A DNA stretch of 22,408 bases from SIG440 sp045580025 (lineage in GTDB: Bacteria; Bacillota; Clostridia; Monoglobales; Monoglobaceae): the NCBI GenBank assembly GCA_045580025.1, contig JAZNNB010000046.1, forward strand, positions 1-22,408, read 5' to 3'. This document shows, piece by piece, positions 1-7,766 of this stretch; positions within the stretch are counted from its first letter, which is position 1; each line of letters begins with the position of its first letter. Under the pieces are notes generated by a model. The model was not told the origin of the DNA and made no database searches. It saw nothing but the letters and a program-made list of their open reading frames with translations. The position numbers and the translations under genes were made by a program.

Positions 1-15
1 AAAAAACCTTTTCAA
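1..15 (-). CDS. 5' end of a downstream gene, possibly mreC (runs off the left edge)
   Basis: On the minus strand, after the mreB stop, an AGAGGAG Shine-Dalgarno sequence (about 31-25) is followed nine bases later by a TTG codon at 15-13 and then codons for K-R-F-F. A short basic start followed by phenylalanines suits MreC, which often follows mreB, but only five codons are visible. The identity is an inference from position. TTG starts are also well supported at three other genes in this window, so a TTG start is plausible here. Confidence 0.3.
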
Positions 16-42
16 AAGATGTATCTCCTCTCACAAATTCAA

Positions 43-1041
43 TTATTCAGACATCAAAAGGGTGTGCAGTGTCTTGATTTCTTCAAGGGCTTTTCCTGCA
101 CCGATAGCAACACATTCCATAGGAGACTCCGCAATAAAAATGGGAATTTCGGTATGTGCATTTATAAGTTTTCCAAGACCTTTCAGCATACATCCGCCTC
201 CGGTAAGCACAATACCAGATTCAATAATATCAGCAGCAAGTTCGGGTGGTGTTTTTTCAAGTACCGCCTTGATTCCATCAATAATCATAGCAAGGCTTTC
301 CTTTATCGCTTCACGAACTTCTTCTGATGTAACAGTGGCAGTTCTCGGAAGACCTGAAACCAAATCGCGTCCCTTTATACTTGTAGAAAGCTCTTCTTTC
401 AGTGAGCAAGCCGAACCAATCTCGGTTTTTATTTCTTCGGCTGTAATATTTCCTATGATAAGATTGTGATTTTTCTTAAGATATTGAATGATATCATTGT
501 CAAAAGAATGGCTTGCAACTTTGAGACTTTGAGTTGCAACAATTCCACCAAGTGAAACAACTGCAATTTCGGTTGTTCCGCCACCAATATCAACAATCAT
601 CGAGCCAACAGGCGCATTTACCTCAACCCCGGCACCAATAGCCCCCGCCATTGACTTTTCAAGAAGATAAACATCCTTAACCCCGGCAGCAAGAACAGCA
701 TCACGCACAGCACGTTTTTCAACATCAGTAATGTGCGACGGCAGGCATACAACAGCCTTTGGCTTTAAAAACGTTGTGCCAACAGCTTTTTTTATAAAAT
801 ACTTGAGCATAGCAACCGTAATATCAAAATTTGCAATAACCCCTTCCTTTATTGGAGTAACTGCACAAATATCAACAGGAGTTCTTCCCAGCATCTCACC
901 GGCTTCCTTGCCTATTGAAAGGATTTTCCCTGATGCACGGCTGATAGCAACAACAGTAGGCTCGTTCACAACAATGCCTTTTCCTCTTACATAAATAATA
1001 GTATTGGCAGTACCCAAATCAATTCCTATTTCATTTGCCAT
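43..1041 (-). CDS. mreB: Rod shape-determining actin homologue MreB
   Basis: Bacterial actin that polymerises under the membrane and guides lateral peptidoglycan synthesis. The 332 residues match the usual MreB length of 330-350. The N-terminus has the phosphate-1 motif DLGTANT (about residues 8-14). The middle has the phosphate-2 motif DIGGGTTE (about 151-158), and the adenosine motif LTGGG lies near residue 280. The start at 1041 is an ATG with an AAGGAG Shine-Dalgarno ten bases upstream. It lies 38 bp after maf in a same-strand run, and the maf-mreB order is common in Clostridia. The paralogue Mbl is the main alternative, because the two cannot be told apart securely by eye. A gene likely to be mreC follows at the window edge. 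Confidence 0.93.
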   Translation of the reverse strand: MANEIGIDLGTANTIIYVRGKGIVVNEPTVVAISRASGKILSIGKEAGEMLGRTPVDICAVTPIKEGVIANFDITVAMLKYFIKKAVGTTFLKPKAVVCLPSHITDVEKRAVRDAVLAAGVKDVYLLEKSMAGAIGAGVEVNAPVGSMIVDIGGGTTEIAVVSLGGIVATQSLKVASHSFDNDIIQYLKKNHNLIIGNITAEEIKTEIGSACSLKEELSTSIKGRDLVSGLPRTATVTSEEVREAIKESLAMIIDGIKAVLEKTPPELAADIIESGIVLTGGGCMLKGLGKLINAHTEIPIFIAESPMECVAIGAGKALEEIKTLHTLLMSE

Positions 1042-1079
1042 AACAAAAACACTCCTTATGTAAATTTTGAAAATATTTC

Positions 1080-1667
1080 TTAAAATATCTTTATGCCAAA
1101 GTTTTCCTTCAAAACCCCGGCAAGCTTTGAAACCGGCAACCCTACCACGTTAAAATAATCGCCGTTTATTTTTTCCACAAAAACCGAGCCTAAATTCTGT
1201 ATTCCATAACTTCCCGCTTTGTCCATAGGCTCCTTAGTTCTAATATAATCTTTTATTTCATTTATGTCAAGTTTTTTAAAGAATACTTCGGTTTTTTCGC
1301 AAAAAGAAATTTCTTTTCCAGTTTCTGTATTTTTAACAAAAACTCCCGTGAAAACATGATGCATATTTCCGTTCAAACAGCTGAGCATTCGGAAGGCATC
1401 TTCTTCATCTTTTGGCTTACCCAAAACCTTTCCGTCGATTGCAACAACTGTATCCGCCGCAATAACAATTTTGTCCGCACCTTTGTCCAGTTTCTTGATA
1501 ACATTTTCACCTTTAAAGCGGGCAAGAGCACACACATCCTCTTCAATACTCTCAAAACTGACGTCAGGTTCTGGCGTTTTGTCCACCATAACTTCAAAAC
1601 CAAGCCCAAGCATCCTCAAAAGTTCTTGTCTTCGGGGTGAGCCGGATGCAAGAATCAAATCACTCAT
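1080..1667 (-). CDS. maf: Maf-family nucleoside triphosphate pyrophosphatase
   Basis: House-cleaning pyrophosphatase that hydrolyses non-canonical or modified nucleoside triphosphates to monophosphates. Family members were first linked to septum formation. The N-terminal ILASGSPRRQELL signature is present. So are the central AADTVVAIDGKVLGKP segment with the catalytic aspartate, and the later DKAGSYGIQ motif. The frame opens at a GTG at 1676, but I place the start at the ATG at 1667: it gives the usual M-x-x-L-I-L-A-S-G-S start and has GGTGG just upstream. This overlaps the end of the Gx transporter gene by 8 bp, so the two are probably translationally coupled. The YhdE-like (dTTP/UTP) and YceF-like (m7GTP) subfamilies cannot be separated here. 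Confidence 0.92.
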   Translation of the reverse strand: MSDLILASGSPRRQELLRMLGLGFEVMVDKTPEPDVSFESIEEDVCALARFKGENVIKKLDKGADKIVIAADTVVAIDGKVLGKPKDEEDAFRMLSCLNGNMHHVFTGVFVKNTETGKEISFCEKTEVFFKKLDINEIKDYIRTKEPMDKAGSYGIQNLGSVFVEKINGDYFNVVGLPVSKLAGVLKENFGIKIF

Positions 1668-2181
1668 AAATACCACCGTCTTTCAATATCCTGTCCCCTA
1701 AAACTTTGGCACCCACACCCGTAACTGTTCCGCTAACAGCAGCAACAATCAATAGTTGTGGCAGATAGGAAAACATATACACTGTATAAAAAATCAAACT
1801 TGCCACCAAAATCTGTGCAAAGTTATATAGTGTTGCACCAATGACGCTTAGGCCTACAACACTCACCTTTGGGTAAAAATATCTCTTAGCCAATATCATT
1901 CCCAAAACAGAGAAAAATGTTCCCATTAAGCTGTAAGGCAAAGCAGTCACTCCACCCGACAAAAGCGTCCCCAAGAATGCTCGAAAAAGAGAGATAACCA
2001 TAGCGTTCTTTCCGCCATAAAGAAATATATTCAATATTGTCACTATGTTTGCAAGTCCGAGCTTTCCACCGGGAACTGGTGAAATCAAAATTCGGTTTTC
2101 CACATACTGAAGCACAATTCCCACCGCCGTGAGAACTGCCATAATACATATATTTTTTGCGGAATATTTTTTCTTTTTCAT
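1660..2181 (-). CDS. Gx transporter family membrane protein (HepS1-like, ECF S-component-like)
   Basis: Small integral membrane protein of 173 residues with about five to six hydrophobic helices. The conserved PGGKLGLANIVTI segment (about residues 37-49) gives the Gx family its pattern. In Clostridia this family (Pfam Hpre_diP_synt_I) is usually annotated as heptaprenyl diphosphate synthase component I. Its fold resembles ECF-type substrate-binding subunits more than a prenyl synthase. The substrate is unknown. It abuts the NusG-domain-II gene (shared base at 2181), a pairing often seen in Firmicutes, sometimes near Rnf or ApbE genes; neither is present here. The start is an ATG followed by four lysines, consistent with an inside-positive N-terminus. 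Confidence 0.85.
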   Translation of the reverse strand: MKKKKYSAKNICIMAVLTAVGIVLQYVENRILISPVPGGKLGLANIVTILNIFLYGGKNAMVISLFRAFLGTLLSGGVTALPYSLMGTFFSVLGMILAKRYFYPKVSVVGLSVIGATLYNFAQILVASLIFYTVYMFSYLPQLLIVAAVSGTVTGVGAKVLGDRILKDGGIYE

Positions 2182-2561
2182 CAGTATGTCACCCTGTCAA
2201 CCCTTTTGTCTTTCTTCCCGGCTATTTTCACTATAACCCGATTCGGTGAGCAAACAATCATCTGTCCTGCTTTTGTTATTTCTCCTGATTTCACATCAAG
2301 TTTGTCAGGACAGGATGCTTCTGTCATTTTTGCACCCCTTTTTGTTATCTCGAGCCTATTTTCGCCATTTTTACTTTCTATTTCAATGGTTTTTGTACCT
2401 GAAATTTCTGCGAGGTTATAAACTGCATATTCATTCCCATCAACAAAAATTTCCACAGTTTCTGCACTCCCCACAAAAACAAAGGCTCCAAAGAGAATAT
2501 AAATCAAAACAGCAAGCAAAACCACCAAAAAAATTATAATCTTATCCAAAGCAGTTGTCAT
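2181..2561 (-). CDS. Membrane-anchored NusG domain II protein
   Basis: A 126-residue protein with one N-terminal hydrophobic helix (about residues 8-32) and an extracytoplasmic domain. The C-terminal half has the NusG_II pattern: a cysteine at about 84, then G-E-I, then IVCSPN with a second cysteine near residue 104, then RVIVKI. The two cysteines may form a disulfide outside the cell. The biochemical role of this family is unknown. It starts at the last base of the U32 gene and ends at the first base of the Gx transporter gene, so the three are tightly coupled. The partnership with the Gx transporter is a recurring gene-neighbour pattern and suggests a joint membrane function. Confidence 0.85.
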   Translation of the reverse strand: MTTALDKIIIFLVVLLAVLIYILFGAFVFVGSAETVEIFVDGNEYAVYNLAEISGTKTIEIESKNGENRLEITKRGAKMTEASCPDKLDVKSGEITKAGQMIVCSPNRVIVKIAGKKDKRVDRVTY

Positions 2562-4648
2562 TATTTAAACCCCTTGTTAAAATGTCCTCTTGTAAAATCT
2601 TCCTCGCTGTATTCACCATCCACGAGAAATGCATTTGAAATAACTTTGCATTCATCGGGCTTTTCATCAGTAAAATACAGTCTGACGAAACCGACATTTG
2701 TATTTTTTATTTTCTCCATGTCGCCAAGAAGCACCGTCTTTTTACTGTTTAAGATGACGCTTCGGCAAATATCCCCGTCTTTGACAACAGGAAACTTAAT
2801 CCCCAAACGGTCAGTAATTGAATTTTCGCTATCACACGGACATTTGTCACCATTTCTTATGAGACAATTTTCAGAAACAGCAACAGGCAACCGTCCATAA
2901 ACCATAATACCACCAAAGAGTGGCTTTGATATTTTTTTAATTTGCCCAAAATTCAGTTCAGGCGAAAGCTCAACCGCTTTAAGTCCAGCTCGTTTTAAGA
3001 ACTCCAGCGAATATGAATTTGCTGTGTTAAGCCTGAAACCGCCATAAATATTATATCCCGAAAACTCATTTATAAGCGAAACATTGTGAACAAGCACTCC
3101 GTGATAACCGTCATTAAGCAGAATTTTTGCCCTCTTTGTGTAACTTGCATATTCATCGTTTTTAAGAATTGCAGGCAAAACAATCACTGTTTTTTCTTTT
3201 ATTGTGTCAGTTCTTCTCCGGTTTCGTTCTATTATGCCAACGGGAATATAAAACTTGTCAAACGCCAAATCCTTAACCGCTTCAAGCTGGTCATCTTTTG
3301 TTATTTCACAGACAAATTCTGTTAACTGCACATCGCAACTTAAAACTTTATCATCATATTCTTTTCTGTCATCTGTCCGTTCAAATGAATGTATAATTCT
3401 TTCTTCAAGAATTTTGAGGGCTTCTCTACGGATTTTATTGAGCTCCCCCGCTGATAGAAACAGACCCTCCTCAACCTCAGCCGAAATTTCGCTGAATTCA
3501 AAGGGCGTACCCCCTGTTTTTGAAAGTTGGGCTACTATAGTGCTTACATCAAGTGACGCATTCCTCGCTTTTTCAGGAATCGCATTATGCTTATACTCAA
3601 CTTCTATATCACCACAATTCAGGCACAATATTGGCGGTGTTTCATTCTTAAATATAGCCTTTCCCGAAATTCTCATTTTCCGATTTTCATTTTTTATTGA
3701 GGCAAGCAGTTCTTTTTCAAGGCCCAAAGTTTCTTTTAGGTATGGATTGTCAGGCTTCTTGGGTGCAAACATATTCTTTCCCTGATTTTCCGAAAGATAG
3801 CCGTCTGTATATCCGCCACGATTAAAAATGCTTTCAAGAATTTTTATATCATCATACGTCACGCTGTCTGGGTCATCAATATATTTGCGATAAACACCCA
3901 CTACTGCTGCAACATAAGCCGCACCTTTCATTCGTCCCTCAATTTTAAATGACAAAACACCAGCACGAGAAAGCTCATCCAGATAGTTTATTCCCATAAG
4001 GTCTTTAAGACTTAGGAAAAACGCCTTATCCCGTGAATTGTTTATGCTGTATGGAAGACGGCATGGTTGTGCACACTTGCCACGATTTCCGCTTCTTCCA
4101 CCAATCATACTACTAAAAAGGCACTGACCTGAATAGCTCATACAAAGTGCGCCGTGAATAAACACCTCAAGCTCAGCACTGGTATTTTCAGAAATTTCCC
4201 TTATTTCACGAACAGAAAGTTCTCTCGAAAGAACAACTCGTTTCACGCCCATCTCTTCAAGGAACCTGACACCCTCAATGTTATGAATGGTCATCTGAGT
4301 ACTTGCGTGAATTGGCAAATCTGGTACAATCTTTTTCGCCAGTTCCAAAACGCCCATATCCTGAACGATTATGGCATCAACACCTGTCACTGACAAAAAA
4401 CGTAAATAGTCACAAAGCTCGTTCATCTCTGCGTCAAGCACAAGTGTGTTCACAGTAACATACGCACGTACGCCACGAAGATGACAGTAATCAACCGATT
4501 TTTTCAATTCATCACGGTCGAAGTTATCGGCAAAGTTTCTTGCGCCAAAACTTTTACCGGCAAAATATACCGCATCTGCACCGCTTTGAACAGCGGCAAC
4601 CAGACATTCAAAATTTCCTGCCGGAGCAAGAAGCTCTACCTTTCTCAT
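2561..4648 (-). CDS. U32-family protein with DUF3656, likely RNA hydroxylation
   Basis: Long U32 'peptidase'-family protein of 695 residues. The N-terminal TIM-barrel part has ELLAPAGN (5-12) and ADAVYFAGKSFGAR. The cysteine cluster C169, C176, C192, C196 in the segment around CMSYSGQC and GKCAQPCR suits an iron-sulfur cluster. The second half resembles the DUF3656/collagenase-type C-terminal region. Characterised relatives (E. coli RlhA, TrhP) act in prephenate-dependent hydroxylation of 23S rRNA or tRNA, so RNA modification is more likely than proteolysis. This is family knowledge, not seen in the sequence. The start ATG has AAAGG only two bases away. It lies 16 bp after zapA. Confidence 0.85.
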   Translation of the reverse strand: MRKVELLAPAGNFECLVAAVQSGADAVYFAGKSFGARNFADNFDRDELKKSVDYCHLRGVRAYVTVNTLVLDAEMNELCDYLRFLSVTGVDAIIVQDMGVLELAKKIVPDLPIHASTQMTIHNIEGVRFLEEMGVKRVVLSRELSVREIREISENTSAELEVFIHGALCMSYSGQCLFSSMIGGRSGNRGKCAQPCRLPYSINNSRDKAFFLSLKDLMGINYLDELSRAGVLSFKIEGRMKGAAYVAAVVGVYRKYIDDPDSVTYDDIKILESIFNRGGYTDGYLSENQGKNMFAPKKPDNPYLKETLGLEKELLASIKNENRKMRISGKAIFKNETPPILCLNCGDIEVEYKHNAIPEKARNASLDVSTIVAQLSKTGGTPFEFSEISAEVEEGLFLSAGELNKIRREALKILEERIIHSFERTDDRKEYDDKVLSCDVQLTEFVCEITKDDQLEAVKDLAFDKFYIPVGIIERNRRRTDTIKEKTVIVLPAILKNDEYASYTKRAKILLNDGYHGVLVHNVSLINEFSGYNIYGGFRLNTANSYSLEFLKRAGLKAVELSPELNFGQIKKISKPLFGGIMVYGRLPVAVSENCLIRNGDKCPCDSENSITDRLGIKFPVVKDGDICRSVILNSKKTVLLGDMEKIKNTNVGFVRLYFTDEKPDECKVISNAFLVDGEYSEEDFTRGHFNKGFK

Positions 4649-4664
4649 AACCTTTCAAATCCTT

Positions 4665-5051
4665 TTAATATTTTCTGTAATTTTGCGCGCTACCTTGTGA
4701 ACTGCATCTTGCAAGCTCAATCTTTAAGTTTTGTACTTCCTTTTCAAGCTGTGCCGCCTTTTGCGAGCGTTCATCAAGTGCCGCAAGAAGCTTACCTTCA
4801 CTGCTTGCATAATCAGACACTTGCTTTCTCAGATTATCCGCCACATCCTCAAGCTTTATGTACTCATCCGACAAGTTTATGGCTGCAAGCATAGCAATCA
4901 TAACATTTGTAAGCTGAGGATTTTCTTGTCTTATATCCTTTATCTTTTTGTCAACACGAACAGCAACTCTCTGCACATACTCTGCCGATTCAGCAGTAAC
5001 AAGGGTATATTCTGCCCCGTCAATCAAAACCTTTACCTTGTTCTTTTCCAA
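4665..5051 (-). CDS. zapA: Cell division protein ZapA
   Basis: FtsZ-associated protein that bundles FtsZ filaments in the division ring. The N-terminal ZapA domain (about residues 1-80) includes VKVLIDGAEYTL, the pattern I-x-Q-x-N-P-x-L and the helix with AMLAAINLSDEY. The C-terminal third (about 85-120) is a heptad-rich coiled coil ending in a short polar tail. At 128 residues it is slightly longer than B. subtilis ZapA. The start is a TTG at 5051-5049, with AGAGGTG seven to eight bases upstream inside the last codons of the NUDIX gene. The stop-to-start distance is 6 bp, which suggests coupling. Confidence 0.9.
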   Translation of the reverse strand: MEKNKVKVLIDGAEYTLVTAESAEYVQRVAVRVDKKIKDIRQENPQLTNVMIAMLAAINLSDEYIKLEDVADNLRKQVSDYASSEGKLLAALDERSQKAAQLEKEVQNLKIELARCSSQGSAQNYRKY

Positions 5052-5057
5052 AGCAAA

Positions 5058-5600
5058 TCACCTCTCAAACAAATTCATCGCATCGCATTTTAAAAATGCA
5101 ATCACAGATTTTGCATCATTTATTTCGTTATTTAAAACCATTTTTCTCAAATCTTCCACCGAAAACTCCTGAACGTCCAAAAATTCATCTTCGTCAGGGC
5201 AAACGTCCCCTATTTCAAGGTCACGGGCAAAAAAGATGTGTGTAACCTCATTGGCAAAGCCGGGTGATGGATAAAGAAACCCAAGTGGAACAAGCTCTTT
5301 TGCCACATATCCTGTTTCTTCTTTGAGCTCACGTATGCCGCATTTTGAGGGTTCTTCATTTTTGTCAAGTTTTCCCGCAGGAATTTCCCAAATTGCTTTT
5401 TCTATTGGCTTTCTGAATTGTCTAACCATAGGAATTTTCCCATCGGGTGTAAGAGCAATAATCCCAACACCGCCAGGGTGGTCTACAAGTTCGCGATAAG
5501 CGGTTCTCCCGTCAGGGAATTCAACTGTTTCAACACGCAAATCAATTATTTTTCCTTCAAACAATTTTTTTGATTCAATGGTTTTTTCTTCAAAAATCAA
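5058..5600 (-). CDS. NUDIX hydrolase, ADP-ribose pyrophosphatase type
   Basis: Hydrolase of the NudF group, likely converting ADP-ribose to AMP and ribose-5-phosphate. The Nudix box is complete: G-x5-E-x7-REL-x-EE-x-G (GKLDKNE, then RELKEETGY). The upstream IWEIPAGK and the PSPGFANEV segment are typical of ADP-ribose pyrophosphatases. The frame is open to 5702 and has an ATG at 5630, but both would overlap the flavoprotein gene. I choose the TTG at 5600: a perfect AGGAGG (5615-5610) sits nine bases before it, and the resulting N-terminus (F-E-E-K-T-I) matches the family. This gives 180 residues and no overlap with the upstream stop. Confidence 0.9.
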   Translation of the reverse strand: MIFEEKTIESKKLFEGKIIDLRVETVEFPDGRTAYRELVDHPGGVGIIALTPDGKIPMVRQFRKPIEKAIWEIPAGKLDKNEEPSKCGIRELKEETGYVAKELVPLGFLYPSPGFANEVTHIFFARDLEIGDVCPDEDEFLDVQEFSVEDLRKMVLNNEINDAKSVIAFLKCDAMNLFER

Positions 5601-5609
5601 GTCTCCAAG

Positions 5610-5615
5610 CCTCCT
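5610..5615 (-). promoter_or_regulatory. AGGAGG ribosome binding site fixing the TTG start of the NUDIX gene
   Basis: A perfect Shine-Dalgarno AGGAGG on the minus strand is separated by nine bases from a TTG codon (5600-5598). Longer readings of the frame (ATG at 5630 or further upstream) would place this site inside the coding region and add a non-homologous N-terminal extension. Confidence 0.75.
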
Positions 5616-5622
5616 CAAAATT

Positions 5623-6861
5623 TTAGGCATTCTGTCCCGCAAGAACTCCGGTAGAAAATGCAATCTGCAAATTAAATCCGCCGGTATATGCATCAACATC
5701 AATTATTTCACCAGCAAAGAAAAGTCCTTTTATTTTTTTTGATTCCATAGTGGACGGGTCAATTTCCTTAACCGAAATGCCACCCGACGTAATTATTGCT
5801 TGTTCTATGGAGCAAAAGCCTTTTACTGTAAGGGTTATACCCTTAATAAGTTTTATCAGCTTTTGTCGTTCTTCTTTTGTAACGGAATTCACCTTTTTGT
5901 GCGGATCAATTTCTGAAAGCTCCACTATGGGCACTATAAGCCCTTTTGGAATTAAATCAGAAAGACTGTTGACAAAATCCTTGTTCATATATTTGGCAAA
6001 ATCCCGAAGAATACGTACATCAAGCTGTTTTTCATCAAGAGCAGGCTTTAAATCAATCACAATTTTATATTTCCCACTCTCCATCGGCCGCATATGTGCA
6101 GAAGCACTGAGTACTGTTGGACCGCTAAGTCCAAAATGTGCAAACATAAGCTCACCAAAATCGTCATAGACCTTTTTCCCTTTTTCATTAAGAACTGTTA
6201 TTTCAATGTTTTTGAGAGAAAGTCCCATAAGGTCATAGGGCCATTTCTCCTCAACTTCAACAGGAACAAGAGACGGAATTATGTCTGTTACTGTATGTCC
6301 AAGGCTTTTCGCAAATTCATAACCGTCACCCGTAGATCCTGTTGCAGGATATGAGACACCGCCCGTTGCAACTATAACTGAATTTGCCTCAATTTTGCCG
6401 TTTTTTTCAGTTAAAACGCCTTTGATGCAATCATTATCTGCAACAACACTCTTCACCTTGTCGCAAAGAATCTTTACGCCTTTTCTTTTGAGTTCTTTCT
6501 CAAGTGCATTCACCACACTTGTGCTCTTATCGGAAACAGGAAACACCCGATTTCCCCTTTCAACCTTTGTTTCAACGCCAATTTGGTTAAAGAAGTCTAT
6601 TGTTTCCTGATTGGTAAACCCATAAAACGCACTATAAAGAAAGGAACTGTTTTTTGTAACATTCTTTATCAGTTCCTCTACGTCTTCACAAGCATTTGTA
6701 ATATTGCAGCGTCCCTTGCCCGTTATCAGCATCTTTTTTCCCAAAATGCGATTTTTCTCGATAAGAAGAACACTCAAGCTCCGATTTGCTGCGGTAATTG
6801 CCGCCATCATTCCTGCAGCACCGCCACCAACAACAATCACATCAAATTTGTTATTTATCAT
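5623..6861 (-). CDS. FAD/NAD(P)-binding flavoprotein of the YhiN/HI0933/BaiN family
   Basis: A 412-residue oxidoreductase. The dinucleotide-binding motif VVGGGAAGMMAA is at about residues 10-21, followed by the acidic end of the second strand (LLIEKN). GKGRCNITNA (about 48-57) is a hallmark of this family. GGVSYPATGSTGDGY lies near residue 170, and the C-terminal FAD segment is GLFFAGEIIDVDAYTGGFNLQ. Members are annotated as aminoacetone oxidase-like or, in bile-acid clostridia, as BaiN. The substrate cannot be read from the sequence. The gene begins inside the end of rluB (11 bp overlap, AATGATAAATAA), so it is translationally coupled to it. Confidence 0.88.
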   Translation of the reverse strand: MINNKFDVIVVGGGAAGMMAAITAANRSLSVLLIEKNRILGKKMLITGKGRCNITNACEDVEELIKNVTKNSSFLYSAFYGFTNQETIDFFNQIGVETKVERGNRVFPVSDKSTSVVNALEKELKRKGVKILCDKVKSVVADNDCIKGVLTEKNGKIEANSVIVATGGVSYPATGSTGDGYEFAKSLGHTVTDIIPSLVPVEVEEKWPYDLMGLSLKNIEITVLNEKGKKVYDDFGELMFAHFGLSGPTVLSASAHMRPMESGKYKIVIDLKPALDEKQLDVRILRDFAKYMNKDFVNSLSDLIPKGLIVPIVELSEIDPHKKVNSVTKEERQKLIKLIKGITLTVKGFCSIEQAIITSGGISVKEIDPSTMESKKIKGLFFAGEIIDVDAYTGGFNLQIAFSTGVLAGQNA

Positions 6862-7669
6862 TTTTCTTACCTGTTTTCTGTGTTCGCCTCTTTGAATTTG
6901 TCTTTGAATATGCCTTTACACGCGGTTTCGAGGGCGACTTTCCTTTGCCGCCAGCCGCTTCAATTTTCTTCAGCATATTAACCTCTGACTCACTGAGTTT
7001 TCTCCATTTTCCTGAGGGAAGATGTCCGAGAGTGAGCCCCGCTTCTTGTGTACGCTTAAGCTTTTTTACGATGCAGCCCAGAGCCTCAAACATCTTTCTT
7101 ACCTGGCGGTTTCTGCCCTCGTGGATTGTGATTTCAACCTTTGTTCCATATTGCGTAGCACCCACAACCTCAACCTCAGCAGGACTGGTTTTAACACCGT
7201 CAACCACGACGCCACGTCTCAGCTGCAAAATCGTGTCCATAGTGATGTTTCCTGTGACCTCAGCCACATAGGTCTTTGCAATATCGTGCTTTGGGTGGGT
7301 AATTTTGAAAGTAAGGTCACCATCATTGGTAAGAAGCAAAAGGCCCTCTGTGTCATAGTCAAGCCTTCCCACAGGATAAATTCTTGCAGAAATATCCGAA
7401 ACCAAATCCATAACAGTGGGGCGACCCTTGTCATCCGAAACAGTTGTAACAAAACCAACGGGTTTATTGAGCATTATATAGTATTTCTTCTCGGTATTTT
7501 TGACTGTTTCGCCGTCAACCTTTATAGTGTCATAGTCTTCATCAATCTGAACACCCATCTCGCGGATAATCTCATCATTGACCGAGACTCTTCCCTCTGC
7601 AATCATTTTTTCAGCCGCACGTCTTGATGCTACTCCTGCATTAGCAAGATATTTTTGTAGTCTTATCAT
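6851..7669 (-). CDS. rluB: Ribosomal large-subunit pseudouridine synthase, RsuA/RluB family
   Basis: Isomerises a specific uridine in 23S rRNA to pseudouridine. The N-terminal S4 RNA-binding domain (about residues 2-50) has RLQKYLANAGVASRR. The catalytic signature GRLDYDTEGLLLLTND (101-116) contains the nucleophile D104. HPKHDIAKTYVAEV and the NRQVRKMFEALG segment follow in the usual order. The C-terminus (about 240-272) is a lysine/arginine-rich low-complexity tail, common in this family and likely RNA-binding. Assignment to RluB rather than RsuA or RluE rests on the Firmicute context and is a family-level guess. An AAGGA lies 11 bases upstream of the ATG. Confidence 0.9.
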   Translation of the reverse strand: MIRLQKYLANAGVASRRAAEKMIAEGRVSVNDEIIREMGVQIDEDYDTIKVDGETVKNTEKKYYIMLNKPVGFVTTVSDDKGRPTVMDLVSDISARIYPVGRLDYDTEGLLLLTNDGDLTFKITHPKHDIAKTYVAEVTGNITMDTILQLRRGVVVDGVKTSPAEVEVVGATQYGTKVEITIHEGRNRQVRKMFEALGCIVKKLKRTQEAGLTLGHLPSGKWRKLSESEVNMLKKIEAAGGKGKSPSKPRVKAYSKTNSKRRTQKTGKKNDK

Positions 7670-7718
7670 AAAGCATCCATTCCTTAAAAAGAGTTTATCA
7701 AATCAATTATTTAAACAA

Positions 7719-7751
7719 GCTGTTGCAAACAACAACGTCATCTGCAACAGC
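7719..7751 (-). terminator. Hairpin between prs and rluB, possible weak terminator
   Basis: A perfect 9-bp inverted repeat (GCTGTTGCA at 7719-7727 and TGCAACAGC at 7743-7751) lies 16 bp after the prs stop. On the minus strand it is followed by TTGTTTAAAT, a poor U-tract. It may attenuate transcription between prs and the rluB group, or stabilise the prs mRNA end. A strong stop is not supported. Confidence 0.45.
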
Positions 7752-7766
7752 CATACACAATCAAAT

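Noticed and set aside
6583..7627. Long plus-strand open frames opposite rluB and the flavoprotein gene (also opposite U32 at 3255-3785 and maf at 1356-1640).
   Set aside because: They are antisense to strongly conserved genes, lack ribosome binding sites and encode cysteine- or serine-rich sequences with no recognisable family.
7719..7751. Hairpin before rluB as another riboswitch.
   Set aside because: It is a single 9-bp stem with no conserved riboswitch motifs and only about 100 bp of leader. A weak terminator or mRNA end structure explains it.
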